Shown piece after piece: positions 1-5,854 of a stretch of DNA of 6,370 nucleotides; within the stretch, counting starts at the first letter, position 1, and each line of letters starts with the position of its first letter. Origin of the DNA: Gammaproteobacteria bacterium UBA3498 (GTDB taxonomy: Bacteria; Pseudomonadota; Gammaproteobacteria; Pseudomonadales; Pseudohongiellaceae); assembly GCA_002377605.1 (NCBI GenBank), contig DFQD01000199.1, positions 1-6,370 on the forward strand, read 5' to 3'. Below the pieces are notes generated by a model, which searched no databases, had not been told where the DNA came from, and worked only from the letters and a program-made list of their open reading frames with translations. Position numbers and translations under genes: made by a program.

Positions 1-996
1 GATAAATTTTATCTATACCGCCAGGTTATGGGCTCCCACTATCAAATAGGAATAGTAGCAGTAGCTTCTATTGATGCGTATGAACAGAATTTGATTAAGA
101 AGCATGAGTTCACGCGCCCAGATAAAGAAGACGATCGTGTTCATCATATGGAAGCGCTGGGCGCACAAGTTGGGCCTGTGTTTCTCACGTATAAAGCAGA
201 GGCAGAAATAAACAAATTAGCTGAACAAATAGTAGCTACTACGCCTGAATGCGATTTCGAGGCAGATGATAAAACGAGACATACTTTCTGGGTGGTAGAA
301 GATGAGACTCTAACTGCTAAAATTGAGTCAGCGTTTGAAAATGTTGAGTGCCTCTATGTTGCTGATGGTCATCATCGATCTGCGGCAGCCAGAAGAGTTA
401 GGAAATTGTATCAAGAGAGAAATAACAATCATGACGGTACAGAATCCTACAATTATTTCCTCGTTGTTTTATTTCCACACGATCAGATGCAAATACTAGA
501 TTACAACCGCATTCTGAAGGATCTTAATGGGTTAGGTGCGGATGAATTTATTTCTAGATTGCAAGAGAAATTTGATGTTATTAAAGTTGTTGAGCATCAG
601 GACGCAAAACCGAAGAGGGAAAGAGAGTTTGCAATCTATTGTGCTAATTCCTGGTATAAATTAATTGCTAAGGATGCTTTGGTAAATTCAATCGACTCCA
701 ATGATCCTATTAAAAGTCTAGACGTCACAATTATGCAGGAAAACATTTTATCTCCGCTGTTGAACATTAATGACCAGCGCACTGATAAACGGATCGATTT
801 TGTTGGTGGTATTCGTGGCTTATTGGAATTGGAAAAGCGTGTCAACAGTGGAGAATGGGAAGCGGCTATTGCCTTATATGCCACATCAATTAAAAATTTG
901 ATGGCCATTGCAGATGCGAATGAAGTAATGCCACCTAAAACCACTTGGTTTGAACCGAAACTAAAGAGTGGTCTAGTTGTGCATATGCTGGACTAA
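1..996 (+). CDS. DUF1015 family protein, 5'-truncated by the window edge
   Basis: This is the C-terminal 331 residues of a protein that resembles the DUF1015 (PF06245) family, whose biochemical role I do not know. The frame is open from base 1 and reads DKFYLYRQV before the first ATG at 28. That tyrosine-rich stretch is typical of the middle of the family, so the ATG at 28 is internal. Full members are usually a little over 400 residues, so roughly 80-100 residues are missing. Visible family hallmarks are KKHEFTRPDKEDDR (near residues 33-46), ADGHHRSAAA (near 121-130) and a DYNRILKDLNG stretch (near 162-172). The conserved DGHHR suggests a catalytic or metal/nucleotide site, but that is inference. 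No signal peptide or membrane segment is visible in this part. The gene ends with TAA and converges on ibpA, with a terminator-like hairpin about 45 bases downstream. Family assignment is by remembered motif pattern only. Confidence 0.85.
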   Translation, partial: DKFYLYRQVMGSHYQIGIVAVASIDAYEQNLIKKHEFTRPDKEDDRVHHMEALGAQVGPVFLTYKAEAEINKLAEQIVATTPECDFEADDKTRHTFWVVEDETLTAKIESAFENVECLYVADGHHRSAAARRVRKLYQERNNNHDGTESYNYFLVVLFPHDQMQILDYNRILKDLNGLGADEFISRLQEKFDVIKVVEHQDAKPKREREFAIYCANSWYKLIAKDALVNSIDSNDPIKSLDVTIMQENILSPLLNINDQRTDKRIDFVGGIRGLLELEKRVNSGEWEAAIALYATSIKNLMAIADANEVMPPKTTWFEPKLKSGLVVHMLD

Positions 997-1041
997 TTTA
1001 GTATTACACCCTTTCCATAATTTCAGAGCATACAAACCGCT

Positions 1042-1072
1042 AAAATGCGCGATACTAATTAGTGTGCGTTTT
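1042..1072 (+). terminator. Candidate intrinsic terminator of the DUF1015 gene
   Basis: AAAATGCGCG (1042-1051) can pair with TGTGCGTTTT (1063-1072), with three G-T pairs. The short loop between them is itself partly self-complementary (ACT-AATT-AGT). The right arm ends in TTTT, followed by AAGGTTTT. It lies 45 bases after the stop codon of the plus-strand gene, which is a sensible place for a terminator. The stem is only moderately GC-rich and the T-run is short, so it may be weak. Confidence 0.5.
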
Positions 1073-1109
1073 AAGGTTTTACGCCACATCCTTCGAATTT
1101 TTCAAGCTT

Positions 1110-1148
1110 AAAAAGCCACTTTCCCTTAGATATGCAAGGGAAGTGGCC
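1110..1148 (-). terminator. Intrinsic terminator of ibpA
   Basis: On the minus strand, GCCACTTCCCTT (1147 down to 1136) pairs with AAGGGAAAGTGGC (1127 down to 1115). There is one bulged A and an 8-base loop. The stem is followed directly by TTTTT (1114-1110). This is a strong stem with the expected T-tract, 40 bases past the ibpA stop. On the plus strand the same stem is followed only by CCTTTAG, so it probably acts mainly on ibpA, with some possible back-up effect on the convergent DUF1015 transcript. Confidence 0.85.
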
Positions 1149-1159
1149 TTTAGATATTG

Positions 1160-1175
1160 GATTTCTTAAGAAATC
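1160..1175. repeat. 16-bp perfect palindrome GATTTCTTAAGAAATC
   Basis: The sequence GATTTCTTAAGAAATC is identical on both strands. It lies between the ibpA stop codon and its terminator stem. It has no loop and no T-tract, so it is a poor terminator. It could be a protein-binding site or chance in an AT-rich spacer. Function unknown. Confidence 0.5.
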
Positions 1176-1187
1176 TAACACTAGCTC

Positions 1188-1652
1188 TTATGCTGCCTCT
1201 TGTTTTTTGACGTCAATCAGCTTGTTGTCGCCAATTGTGATAGGAATGGACTTTGGTTTCATCGCTTCCGGTACTTCTCTAATCAGGTCGATATGAAGTA
1301 AACCATTCGCTATCCGTGCTGATGTGGCCTCCACGTAATCTGCTAGTTGAAAACGGCGTTTAAAATTTCGGGCAGCAATACCTCGATGAAGATAATTTGC
1401 CTCCATTTCATTGCCTAATTTTTTACCTTCTACAGTAAGCGTTTGTTTTTCGCTAACGATTTCTAACTCTTCTTCAACAAAACCTGCTACTGCCATAGTA
1501 ATTCGGTACTGATCCTTATCAATTAGCTCGATATTGTAAGGAGGGTAGCTAGAAGAGTTGGATTCCGCTCTAGAGACCGAATCCAGTAAAGATGACAGGT
1601 GATCGAATCCAACAGTGGATCTATATAAGGGTGAAAAATCAAAATTTCTCAT
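1188..1652 (-). CDS. ibpA: Small heat-shock protein IbpA (Hsp20 family)
   Basis: This encodes an ATP-independent holdase that binds unfolding proteins and inclusion bodies in the cytoplasm and passes them to DnaK/ClpB for refolding. The 154-residue product begins MRNFDFSPLYRSTVGFD, nearly the N-terminus of E. coli IbpA (MRNFDLSPLYRSAIGFD). The alpha-crystallin domain spans about residues 37-125 (YPPYNIEL to NGLLHIDL), including the AVAGF segment and the ARIANGLLHIDL hallmark. A C-terminal I-x-I anchor, IPITI, sits at 136-140, followed by a charged tail of about 14 residues. The frame stays open upstream to a TTG at 1676. The ATG at 1652 is preferred because it reproduces the IbpA N-terminus and has GAGG eight bases upstream. 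Another ATG at 1658 is only two bases from that GAGG. The gene is monocistronic, with a sigma-32-like promoter and a structured leader. E. coli has paralogous ibpA and ibpB; only one copy is visible here. Confidence 0.95.
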   Translation of the reverse strand: MRNFDFSPLYRSTVGFDHLSSLLDSVSRAESNSSSYPPYNIELIDKDQYRITMAVAGFVEEELEIVSEKQTLTVEGKKLGNEMEANYLHRGIAARNFKRRFQLADYVEATSARIANGLLHIDLIREVPEAMKPKSIPITIGDNKLIDVKKQEAA

Positions 1653-1739
1653 ATTCATATCCTCGCTAAGCCCCAAATTCTAGGACGATTAAGCAATATG
1701 GTTAATAAAGTGCCTATCTAATGATCAGGCTTTTTAACC
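1653..1739 (-). promoter_or_regulatory. Candidate ROSE-type RNA thermometer in the ibpA 5' UTR
   Basis: Two structured elements are visible in the leader. The first is a long hairpin: GGTTAA (1739-1734) pairs with TTAACC (1705-1700), and inside it GCCT (1730-1727) pairs with AGGC (1715-1712). The second is nearer the start: TTGCT (1696-1692) can pair with AGCGA (1667-1663) or with AGGA (1663-1660) leaving the G bulged. Either pairing hides the Shine-Dalgarno. UYGCU opposite AGGA with an unpaired G is the known signature of ROSE elements, which control ibpA-type genes in many proteobacteria. An alternative partner is TCCT (1685-1682) with AGGA. The loop between TTGCT and the ribosome site is longer than I would expect for a classical ROSE hairpin, so the exact fold is uncertain. 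Confidence 0.5.
1661..1664 (-). promoter_or_regulatory. Ribosome binding site of ibpA, which decides the start
   Basis: GAGG on the minus strand (1664-1661), followed by A, lies 8 bases before the ATG at 1652. This is good Shine-Dalgarno spacing. It is too close (2 bases) to the ATG at 1658 and lies inside the frame that would start at TTG 1676. The same bases are the predicted paired partner of the upstream TTGCT motif in the thermosensor hairpin. Confidence 0.75.
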
Positions 1740-1768
1740 GGCCTCAGAGAGCGCCAGCTACAATTAAA

Positions 1769-1797
1769 TAAATGGGGGCTGGTGCCATGTAATCAAG
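1769..1797 (-). promoter_or_regulatory. Sigma-32 (RpoH) heat-shock promoter of ibpA
   Basis: On the minus strand CTTGATT (1797-1791) matches the -35 consensus CTTGAAA in five of seven positions. CCCCATTTA (1777-1769) matches the -10 consensus CCCCATNT fully. The spacer is 13 bases, within the normal range for sigma-32. Transcription would start near 1762, giving a leader of roughly 110 bases, long enough for the structured element downstream. No competing sigma-70 promoter stood out. Confidence 0.8.
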
Positions 1798-1961
1798 GAT
1801 GCCTTATTTAGAAACCTCTTGAAGTTCCGAGACTTTGTTAAACATTCGAGCGATTGATTCTGAGTATCTTGGAGTGGGGCGCTTTGACAGCTTAATTTTG
1901 AGTAGATTCAAGATTTAAAAGGGAATTGACCCAAAGAATGTCGAATCAGACATGCCCAAAT

Positions 1962-3410
1962 CTAAATCACCATTAGATCCATGAATTCATTAACGGGCGT
2001 GGTCTCTAACTTCTTCTGATCTTTGAGAAGCCCATAGATTTTATCACAGCGGGCCGCTGGGAAGCGTGTAGCGAGGTTTGCCAGGAATTTGGCCTCTAGC
2101 AAGGGAATTCCTTCTTCGCGACGTCTGCGATGGCCGACGGGGTAGTTGATTTCGATTTTTTCTGTGGAATTTCCGTCTTTGAAGTACACCTGCAAAGCAT
2201 TCGCAATGCTGCGTTTCTCAGGCTCTAGATATTCCTTGGTGTAGTTCGGGTCCTCATGAACTTGCATCTTTTCGCGCAGTTCATCAATGATCGGGTGAGC
2301 TTGATGGAAACCGTTTTCATAGTGTTCGGCTATCAAATTTCCGAAGGCGAGTGGAACTGCCGTCATATACTGCAAACAATGGTCTCGATCAGCGGGATTG
2401 TTGAGTGGGCCAACTTTGCTGATTATTCGGATTGCGGATTCATGAGTATGGATTACGATCTTTTCGATATCGTTTAGGCGGTCTTTTACTTGAGGGTGGA
2501 GCTTTACAGCGGCTTCTGCAGCAGTTTGGGAATGGAACTCTGCAGGAAAGGAGATTTTAAACAAGATATTCTCCATGACATAGCTTCCATAACTCATTGG
2601 AAATGAAAAAGAATTACCATTAAAAGACACGTCGTAGAAGCCCCAGTTAGGAGCGGTTAATGCACTGGGATAGCCAATTTCTCCCCGTAGTGTCAGATCT
2701 GCTAGCCGAACGGCTCTGGAGGTTGCATCTCCTGCCGCCCAGGACTTGCGAGGACCGGCGTTTGGCGCGTGGCGATAAGTGCGCAAACTGGAGCCATCTA
2801 GCCATGCTTGGGAGAGAGCATCAACGATCTGTTCCTTGCTGCCGCCTAACATGTGGGTAGCTACGGCGGTGGAAGCCACTCGTACCAATAAAACATGGCA
2901 CAAGCCTACCCGATTAAAGCTATTTTCCAGCGCCAGTACGCCCTGTATCTCATGGGCCTTGATCATCGCCGACAGGACATCATGCATTAGCAAGGGGTTT
3001 TTCCCCTCGCTGGTCCGGACCTGCGACAGGTAATCAGCGACTGCAAGGATTGAACCCAAGTTATCGCTTGGGTGTCCCCATTCTGCCGCCAGCCAAGTAT
3101 CGTTGTAATCGAGCCAGCGCACTATACAACCGATATCCCAGGCAGCCTTTACCGGATCCAGGCGATATTGAGTGCCTGGCACTCGAGCACCATGTGGAAC
3201 CACGGTTCCTTCCACCAGAGGACCCAGCAGCTTCGTGCATTCCGGAAAGCGCAGAGCGAGAAATCCGCAACCTAGGGTATCCATCAGGCAGTTGCGCGCG
3301 GTGTCATAGGCATCTGTTGAATCGATTTCGTAGTCACTGACATATTCTGCAATATCGATTAGGACCTGATCTGGGTGTGGGCGGGTGTTTAGATCAACAT
3401 TTTGGGGCAC
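1962..3410 (-). CDS. prpD: 2-methylcitrate dehydratase PrpD
   Basis: A cytoplasmic MmgE/PrpD-family enzyme of the 2-methylcitrate cycle that dehydrates 2-methylcitrate to 2-methyl-cis-aconitate without an iron-sulfur cluster. At 482 residues it is essentially the length of E. coli PrpD and aligns with it throughout. Shared stretches include DTLGCG (44-49), RWLDYNDTWLAAEWGHPSDN (98-117), KAHEIQG (151-157), LENSFNRVG (161-169), RKSWAAGDATSRAVRLA (221-237), FKISFPAEFHSQTA (284-297), GPLNNPADRDHC (334-345) and the C-terminal PVNEFMDLMVI. The start is GTG at 3410, because the protein begins there as expected, AAAGG lies 8 bases upstream and no in-frame ATG is near. It is the last gene of the prpB-prpC-prpD unit, 65 bases after prpC. 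No clear terminator follows. The nearby AcnD/PrpF alternative for this step is absent. Confidence 0.97.
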   Translation of the reverse strand: MPQNVDLNTRPHPDQVLIDIAEYVSDYEIDSTDAYDTARNCLMDTLGCGFLALRFPECTKLLGPLVEGTVVPHGARVPGTQYRLDPVKAAWDIGCIVRWLDYNDTWLAAEWGHPSDNLGSILAVADYLSQVRTSEGKNPLLMHDVLSAMIKAHEIQGVLALENSFNRVGLCHVLLVRVASTAVATHMLGGSKEQIVDALSQAWLDGSSLRTYRHAPNAGPRKSWAAGDATSRAVRLADLTLRGEIGYPSALTAPNWGFYDVSFNGNSFSFPMSYGSYVMENILFKISFPAEFHSQTAAEAAVKLHPQVKDRLNDIEKIVIHTHESAIRIISKVGPLNNPADRDHCLQYMTAVPLAFGNLIAEHYENGFHQAHPIIDELREKMQVHEDPNYTKEYLEPEKRSIANALQVYFKDGNSTEKIEINYPVGHRRRREEGIPLLEAKFLANLATRFPAARCDKIYGLLKDQKKLETTPVNEFMDLMVI

Positions 3411-3418
3411 TTAATTAA

Positions 3419-3423
3419 CCTTT
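3419..3423 (-). promoter_or_regulatory. Ribosome binding site supporting the GTG start of prpD
   Basis: AAAGG on the minus strand (3423-3419) is separated by 8 bases from the GTG at 3410. The nearby ATG at 3400-3398 is in another frame and meets a stop after two codons, so GTG is the only sensible start. The site is a modest Shine-Dalgarno, which with the GTG may lower prpD translation relative to prpB and prpC. Confidence 0.65.
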
Positions 3424-3443
3424 AAATACTTAGTGTTAATAGA

Positions 3444-3467
3444 AAATAGTTATATAAATAGTTATCT
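3444..3467. repeat. Tandem 12-bp repeat in the prpC-prpD gap
   Basis: AAATAGTTATAT (3444-3455) is followed directly by AAATAGTTATCT (3456-3467), matching in 11 of 12 positions. It lies in the 65-base spacer between prpC and prpD, just after the prpC stop. The spacer is very AT-rich, so this may be simple-sequence drift. No function is evident. Confidence 0.6.
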
Positions 3468-3475
3468 GAAGCCAA

Positions 3476-4600
3476 CTAACGTTCAGCGATATCAATCCAT
3501 TCAGTAGCTTTGGGGCCATTATATTCAGCACTTGGTCGAATAATGCGGTTGTTAGCGCGTTGCTCTTTCACGTGTGCAGCCCAACCGGTAATCCTGGAGA
3601 TGACGAAAATCGGTGTGAACAGTTTGGTCGGGATACCCATGAAGTGATAGGCGCACGCATGGAAGAAATCTGCATTGGGGAATAGCTTCTTTTCTCTCCT
3701 CATCACTTCTTCACAGCGCACTGATACTGGGTAAAGCACAGTATCACCAACCTCAGCCGCTAGTTTCTCTGCCCAAACTTTGATTATTACGTTGCGGGGG
3801 TCAGATTCCCGATAGATAGCATGCCCGAAGCCCATGATCTTCTCTTTGCGCTCCAACATGCCCAGTAGCCCTTCCTCGGCTTCGTCAGCAGATTGCCATC
3901 GTTCGATCATTTCCATTGCCGCTTCATTAGCACCACCATGCAAAGGACCTCGCAGACTGCCAATGGCACCGGTGATGCAGCTATACATGTCAGAAAGGGT
4001 CGAAGCAGAGACCCTCGCCGTGAAAGTTGAAGCATTAAATTCATGCTCAGCGTAAAGGATCAGGGAAGCATTCATAACCTCGGTGAAAAGATCGTTAGGA
4101 GCTTTTCCTAGGAGCATATGCAGAAAATGAGAGCCTATTGAATTATCATCCAGAGCTGTATCGATGCGTTTATCCTCATGCGCGTAGCAATACCAATAAC
4201 AGATCATAGAAGGCATGGTTGCAAGAAGGCGGTCGATAACCTCGTCCTGCTGCTCAAACGAGCTCTCTGGTTCCAAATTCCCAAGCATAGAGCAACCTGT
4301 CCGCATGACATCCATTGGATGGGCTGAAGCTGGAATTTGCTCTAAAACATCTTTCAAAGCTTGAGGAAGATTTCGTAAGCTTATGATATTGCTTACATAA
4401 CTATCTAATTCTTCTTGGGTTGGCAATCTTCCACGGAGCAACAAATAGGCTACTTCTTCAAATTTGGCATTCTCAGCTAATACAGATATATCAAGCCCTC
4501 TATAGGTGAGGCCAGTTCCGCTTTTGCCCACTGTACAAAGGCTAGTTTCTCCAGCTACCTGCCCCCGCAAGCCAGCCCCAGCCAGCTTCTTATCCACCAT
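3476..4600 (-). CDS. prpC: 2-methylcitrate synthase PrpC
   Basis: A citrate-synthase-family enzyme that condenses propionyl-CoA with oxaloacetate to give 2-methylcitrate and CoA in the cytoplasm, the entry step of the cycle. The 374-residue length suits PrpC and the short type II-like citrate synthases, not the longer GltA. The catalytic set of the family is visible: His221 in GPLHGGANEA, His260 in MGFGHAIYRESDPR and Asp311 in ADFFHACAYH. His186 in LYAEHEFNAST is also conserved. The downstream stretch MGIPTKLFTPIFVI (321-334), followed by GWAAHVKEQR (339-348) and IIRPSAEYNGP, is the typical PrpC end. The ATG at 4600 has AGGAG nine bases upstream. It lies 69 bases after prpB and 65 before prpD. 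The prp context supports methylcitrate rather than citrate synthase, although such enzymes often keep some citrate synthase activity. Confidence 0.96.
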   Translation of the reverse strand: MVDKKLAGAGLRGQVAGETSLCTVGKSGTGLTYRGLDISVLAENAKFEEVAYLLLRGRLPTQEELDSYVSNIISLRNLPQALKDVLEQIPASAHPMDVMRTGCSMLGNLEPESSFEQQDEVIDRLLATMPSMICYWYCYAHEDKRIDTALDDNSIGSHFLHMLLGKAPNDLFTEVMNASLILYAEHEFNASTFTARVSASTLSDMYSCITGAIGSLRGPLHGGANEAAMEMIERWQSADEAEEGLLGMLERKEKIMGFGHAIYRESDPRNVIIKVWAEKLAAEVGDTVLYPVSVRCEEVMRREKKLFPNADFFHACAYHFMGIPTKLFTPIFVISRITGWAAHVKEQRANNRIIRPSAEYNGPKATEWIDIAER

Positions 4601-4669
4601 TCTACAAATCTCCTAGTTTTGAGCTTTCCACTATAAGAATGAGCTAATCTCCATAACTACTTGTAATAA

Positions 4670-5551
4670 TTATTTTTCTTTAGCAAATAAGATGTCTAAT
4701 TTTTCTTCATACGCATGGTAGCCTAACACTTCATAAAGCTCTGCCCGGGTCTGCATTTTATCCACAACTGCCGTCTGATCCCCATTTATGGCAATGGTCC
4801 GGTAAACCTCGAGTGCAGCCTTGCTCATTGCTCTGAATGCACTTAGAGGATAGAGCACCATCGCAACCCCAGCTTCACCAAGATCTTTTGCATTAAGCAG
4901 GGGGGTTTTACCGAATTCGGTGATATTAGCTAGGATAGGAACATCTAGAGCCTCTGCAAACTGACGATATTGCTCTAGTTCCAGAATAGCCTCAGGAAAT
5001 ATGGCATCTGCGCCCGCTTCCGCACAGGCGATGGCCCTTTCTAATGTAGCTTCCATGCCTTCTATTGAGAGAGCATCTGTTCTGGCCATGATGACGAAAT
5101 CATCATCAAACTTAGCGTCCGAAGCAGCTTTAATGCGGTCTACCATCTCTTGCTGGCTAACAATGGCTTTATTAGGTCTGTGACCACAACGCTTCTGTGC
5201 TACCTGATCCTCAATATGCACTGCTGCCGCTCCAGCTTTTTCCATAGCTTTTATAGTTCGGGAAATATTGAAAGCTCCTCCCCAGCCTGTATCGATATCC
5301 ACAAGAAGAGGCAGGTCAGTGGCGTTACAAATACGCTCAACGTCAGTGGTGACATCATTCAGGCTGGTAATACCTAGATCCGGCATGCCGTAAGAGGCAT
5401 TGGCAACACCCCCACCAGAAAGATAAATCGCATCATGACCTGCATCTGCGGCCAACATAGCGCAATAGGCATTTATGGCCCCGACGATCTGCAGTGGCTT
5501 GTGTTTTTCCAGCTCTTTTCGGAACAGAGTACCGGGGGATTGCTTAGTCAT
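4670..5551 (-). CDS. prpB: 2-methylisocitrate lyase PrpB
   Basis: An isocitrate-lyase/PEP-mutase superfamily TIM-barrel enzyme that splits 2-methylisocitrate into pyruvate and succinate, the last step of the cycle. The 293-residue length is normal for PrpB and much shorter than isocitrate lyase AceA. The active-site signature KRCGHRPNK (120-128) carries the catalytic Cys122. Magnesium-site acidic residues appear as Asp58 (YGMPDLG) and Asp85/Asp87 (LVDIDTGWGG), at the same numbers as in E. coli PrpB. The SGGGVA loop (45-50), HIEDQ (112-116) and MARTDA (155-160) are also typical. The ATG at 5551 has AGGAA five bases upstream. It is the first gene of the prpBCD unit, behind a 303-base control region and downstream of a GntR/FCD regulator gene on the same strand. 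Confidence 0.97.
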   Translation of the reverse strand: MTKQSPGTLFRKELEKHKPLQIVGAINAYCAMLAADAGHDAIYLSGGGVANASYGMPDLGITSLNDVTTDVERICNATDLPLLVDIDTGWGGAFNISRTIKAMEKAGAAAVHIEDQVAQKRCGHRPNKAIVSQQEMVDRIKAASDAKFDDDFVIMARTDALSIEGMEATLERAIACAEAGADAIFPEAILELEQYRQFAEALDVPILANITEFGKTPLLNAKDLGEAGVAMVLYPLSAFRAMSKAALEVYRTIAINGDQTAVVDKMQTRAELYEVLGYHAYEEKLDILFAKEK

Positions 5552-5600
5552 AATATTTCCTGCAAAAGTTTTCTAAATCTCTGATTTACCATAATTAATA

Positions 5601-5622
5601 AAATTTGAATTCGATCACACTT
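5601..5622. promoter_or_regulatory. CRP-like binding site upstream of prpB
   Basis: The core TTTGA-ATTCGA-TCACA differs from TGTGA-N6-TCACA at a single position. Over the 22-base consensus used for E. coli CRP, 17 positions agree by hand count, including the flanking AAAT and TT. The centre is about 60 bases upstream of the prpB start codon. Catabolite control through CRP is known for propionate operons in enteric bacteria, which fits, but neither the promoter nor the presence of CRP/Vfr in this organism can be seen here. Confidence 0.5.
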
Positions 5623-5693
5623 GAGAACTACAGCGACTCCGAGCTCGTCTATGGGTCTTATTTGTCGCGCCACCTCTCTTTAGCCCTTACACT

Positions 5694-5708
5694 TCATATT
5701 AAATATGA
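5694..5708. promoter_or_regulatory. Perfect palindrome TCATATT-A-AATATGA
   Basis: Seven-base arms flank one central base in the prpB upstream region. The symmetry suits a dimeric DNA-binding protein. The sequence also resembles AT-rich promoter -10 DNA (TAATAT on the minus strand), so a promoter/operator overlap is possible. It is AT-rich, so chance is not excluded. Confidence 0.3.
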
Positions 5709-5734
5709 GAAATCCGATCTAAAATTCTCTGTTT

Positions 5735-5750
5735 CTTGTATCACCAGTTT
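5735..5750. promoter_or_regulatory. TTGTAT operator-like element 3
   Basis: The plus strand reads CTTGTATCACCAGTTT. It shares the TTGTAT core with the two elements further upstream, but its other half is degenerate. It faces element 2, forming a wider inverted pair with TTGTAT and ATACAA about 20 bases apart. A possible low-affinity regulator site. Confidence 0.25.
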
Positions 5751-5752
5751 CG

Positions 5753-5766
5753 TTTACCAATACAAA
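5753..5766. promoter_or_regulatory. TTTGTAT operator-like element 2
   Basis: The minus strand reads TTTGTATTGGTAAA (5766-5753). It matches the plus-strand form of element 1, TTTGTATTCACAAA, in 11 of 14 positions, and keeps partial dyad symmetry (TTT...AAA). A candidate binding site for the GntR/FCD regulator encoded upstream. Confidence 0.35.
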
Positions 5767-5813
5767 TTATTGCTTTAATTGAATCAAAAAATTCGAATTA
5801 GTTCTCATTTTCT

Positions 5814-5829
5814 CTTTGTATTCACAAAG
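5814..5829. promoter_or_regulatory. Inverted repeat CTTTG-N6-CAAAG, operator-like element 1
   Basis: The plus strand reads CTTTGTATTCACAAAG, with perfect five-base arms, and lies 26 bases past the regulator stop codon. FCD-type GntR proteins commonly bind short palindromes with TTGT...ACAA halves, which this has (TTTGT-ATTC-ACAAA). As RNA it could form only a weak hairpin with no T-tract, so a DNA operator is the better reading. Confidence 0.4.
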
Positions 5830-5854
5830 GTTTCAAAGTGAGTAAATTATGAGT

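Larger units (their letters stand above)
5552..5854. other. Control region between the regulator gene and prpB
   Basis: This 303-base AT-rich stretch holds no credible gene. It contains three TTGTAT-type elements (near 5815-5828, 5753-5766 and 5735-5750), a perfect 15-base palindrome (5694-5708) and a CRP-like site (5601-5622). It is the natural place for the prpBCD promoter, but no convincing -35/-10 pair was found. The best AT-rich candidate -10 regions lie near 5583-5600 and around 5697-5704 on the minus strand. No strong terminator follows the regulator gene, so read-through from it into prpB is possible. Confidence 0.6.

Noticed and set aside
28..30. ATG as the true start of the DUF1015 gene
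   Set aside because: The frame is open back to base 1 and the preceding residues DKFYLYRQV fit the interior of the family, so the gene begins outside the window.
636..944. Minus-strand open frame of about 100 codons inside the DUF1015 gene
   Set aside because: It lies wholly antisense to a well-supported coding region, shows no recognisable motif and is best read as a shadow frame.
1653..1676. Upstream TTG (1676) or ATG (1658) as the ibpA start
   Set aside because: The ATG at 1652 gives the conserved MRNFD...SPLYRS N-terminus and has GAGG at 8-base spacing. The extra N-terminal residues would overlap the Shine-Dalgarno.
1939..1954. Small hairpin ATGTC-N6-GACAT just after prpD as an operon terminator
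   Set aside because: The stem is only five pairs, is not GC-rich and is followed by TCTTTGGG rather than a T-run. It is too weak to call.
2256..3340. Several plus-strand open frames of 66-96 codons inside prpD
   Set aside because: They are antisense to PrpD, which aligns with E. coli PrpD over its whole length. Their translations look non-protein-like, with no family signature.
5552..5854. Sigma-54 promoter for prpB as in enteric propionate operons
   Set aside because: No TGGCAC-N5-TTGCA-like pair was found (TGGCGC near 5670 lacks the TTGC half), and the linked regulator is GntR/FCD rather than a sigma-54 activator.
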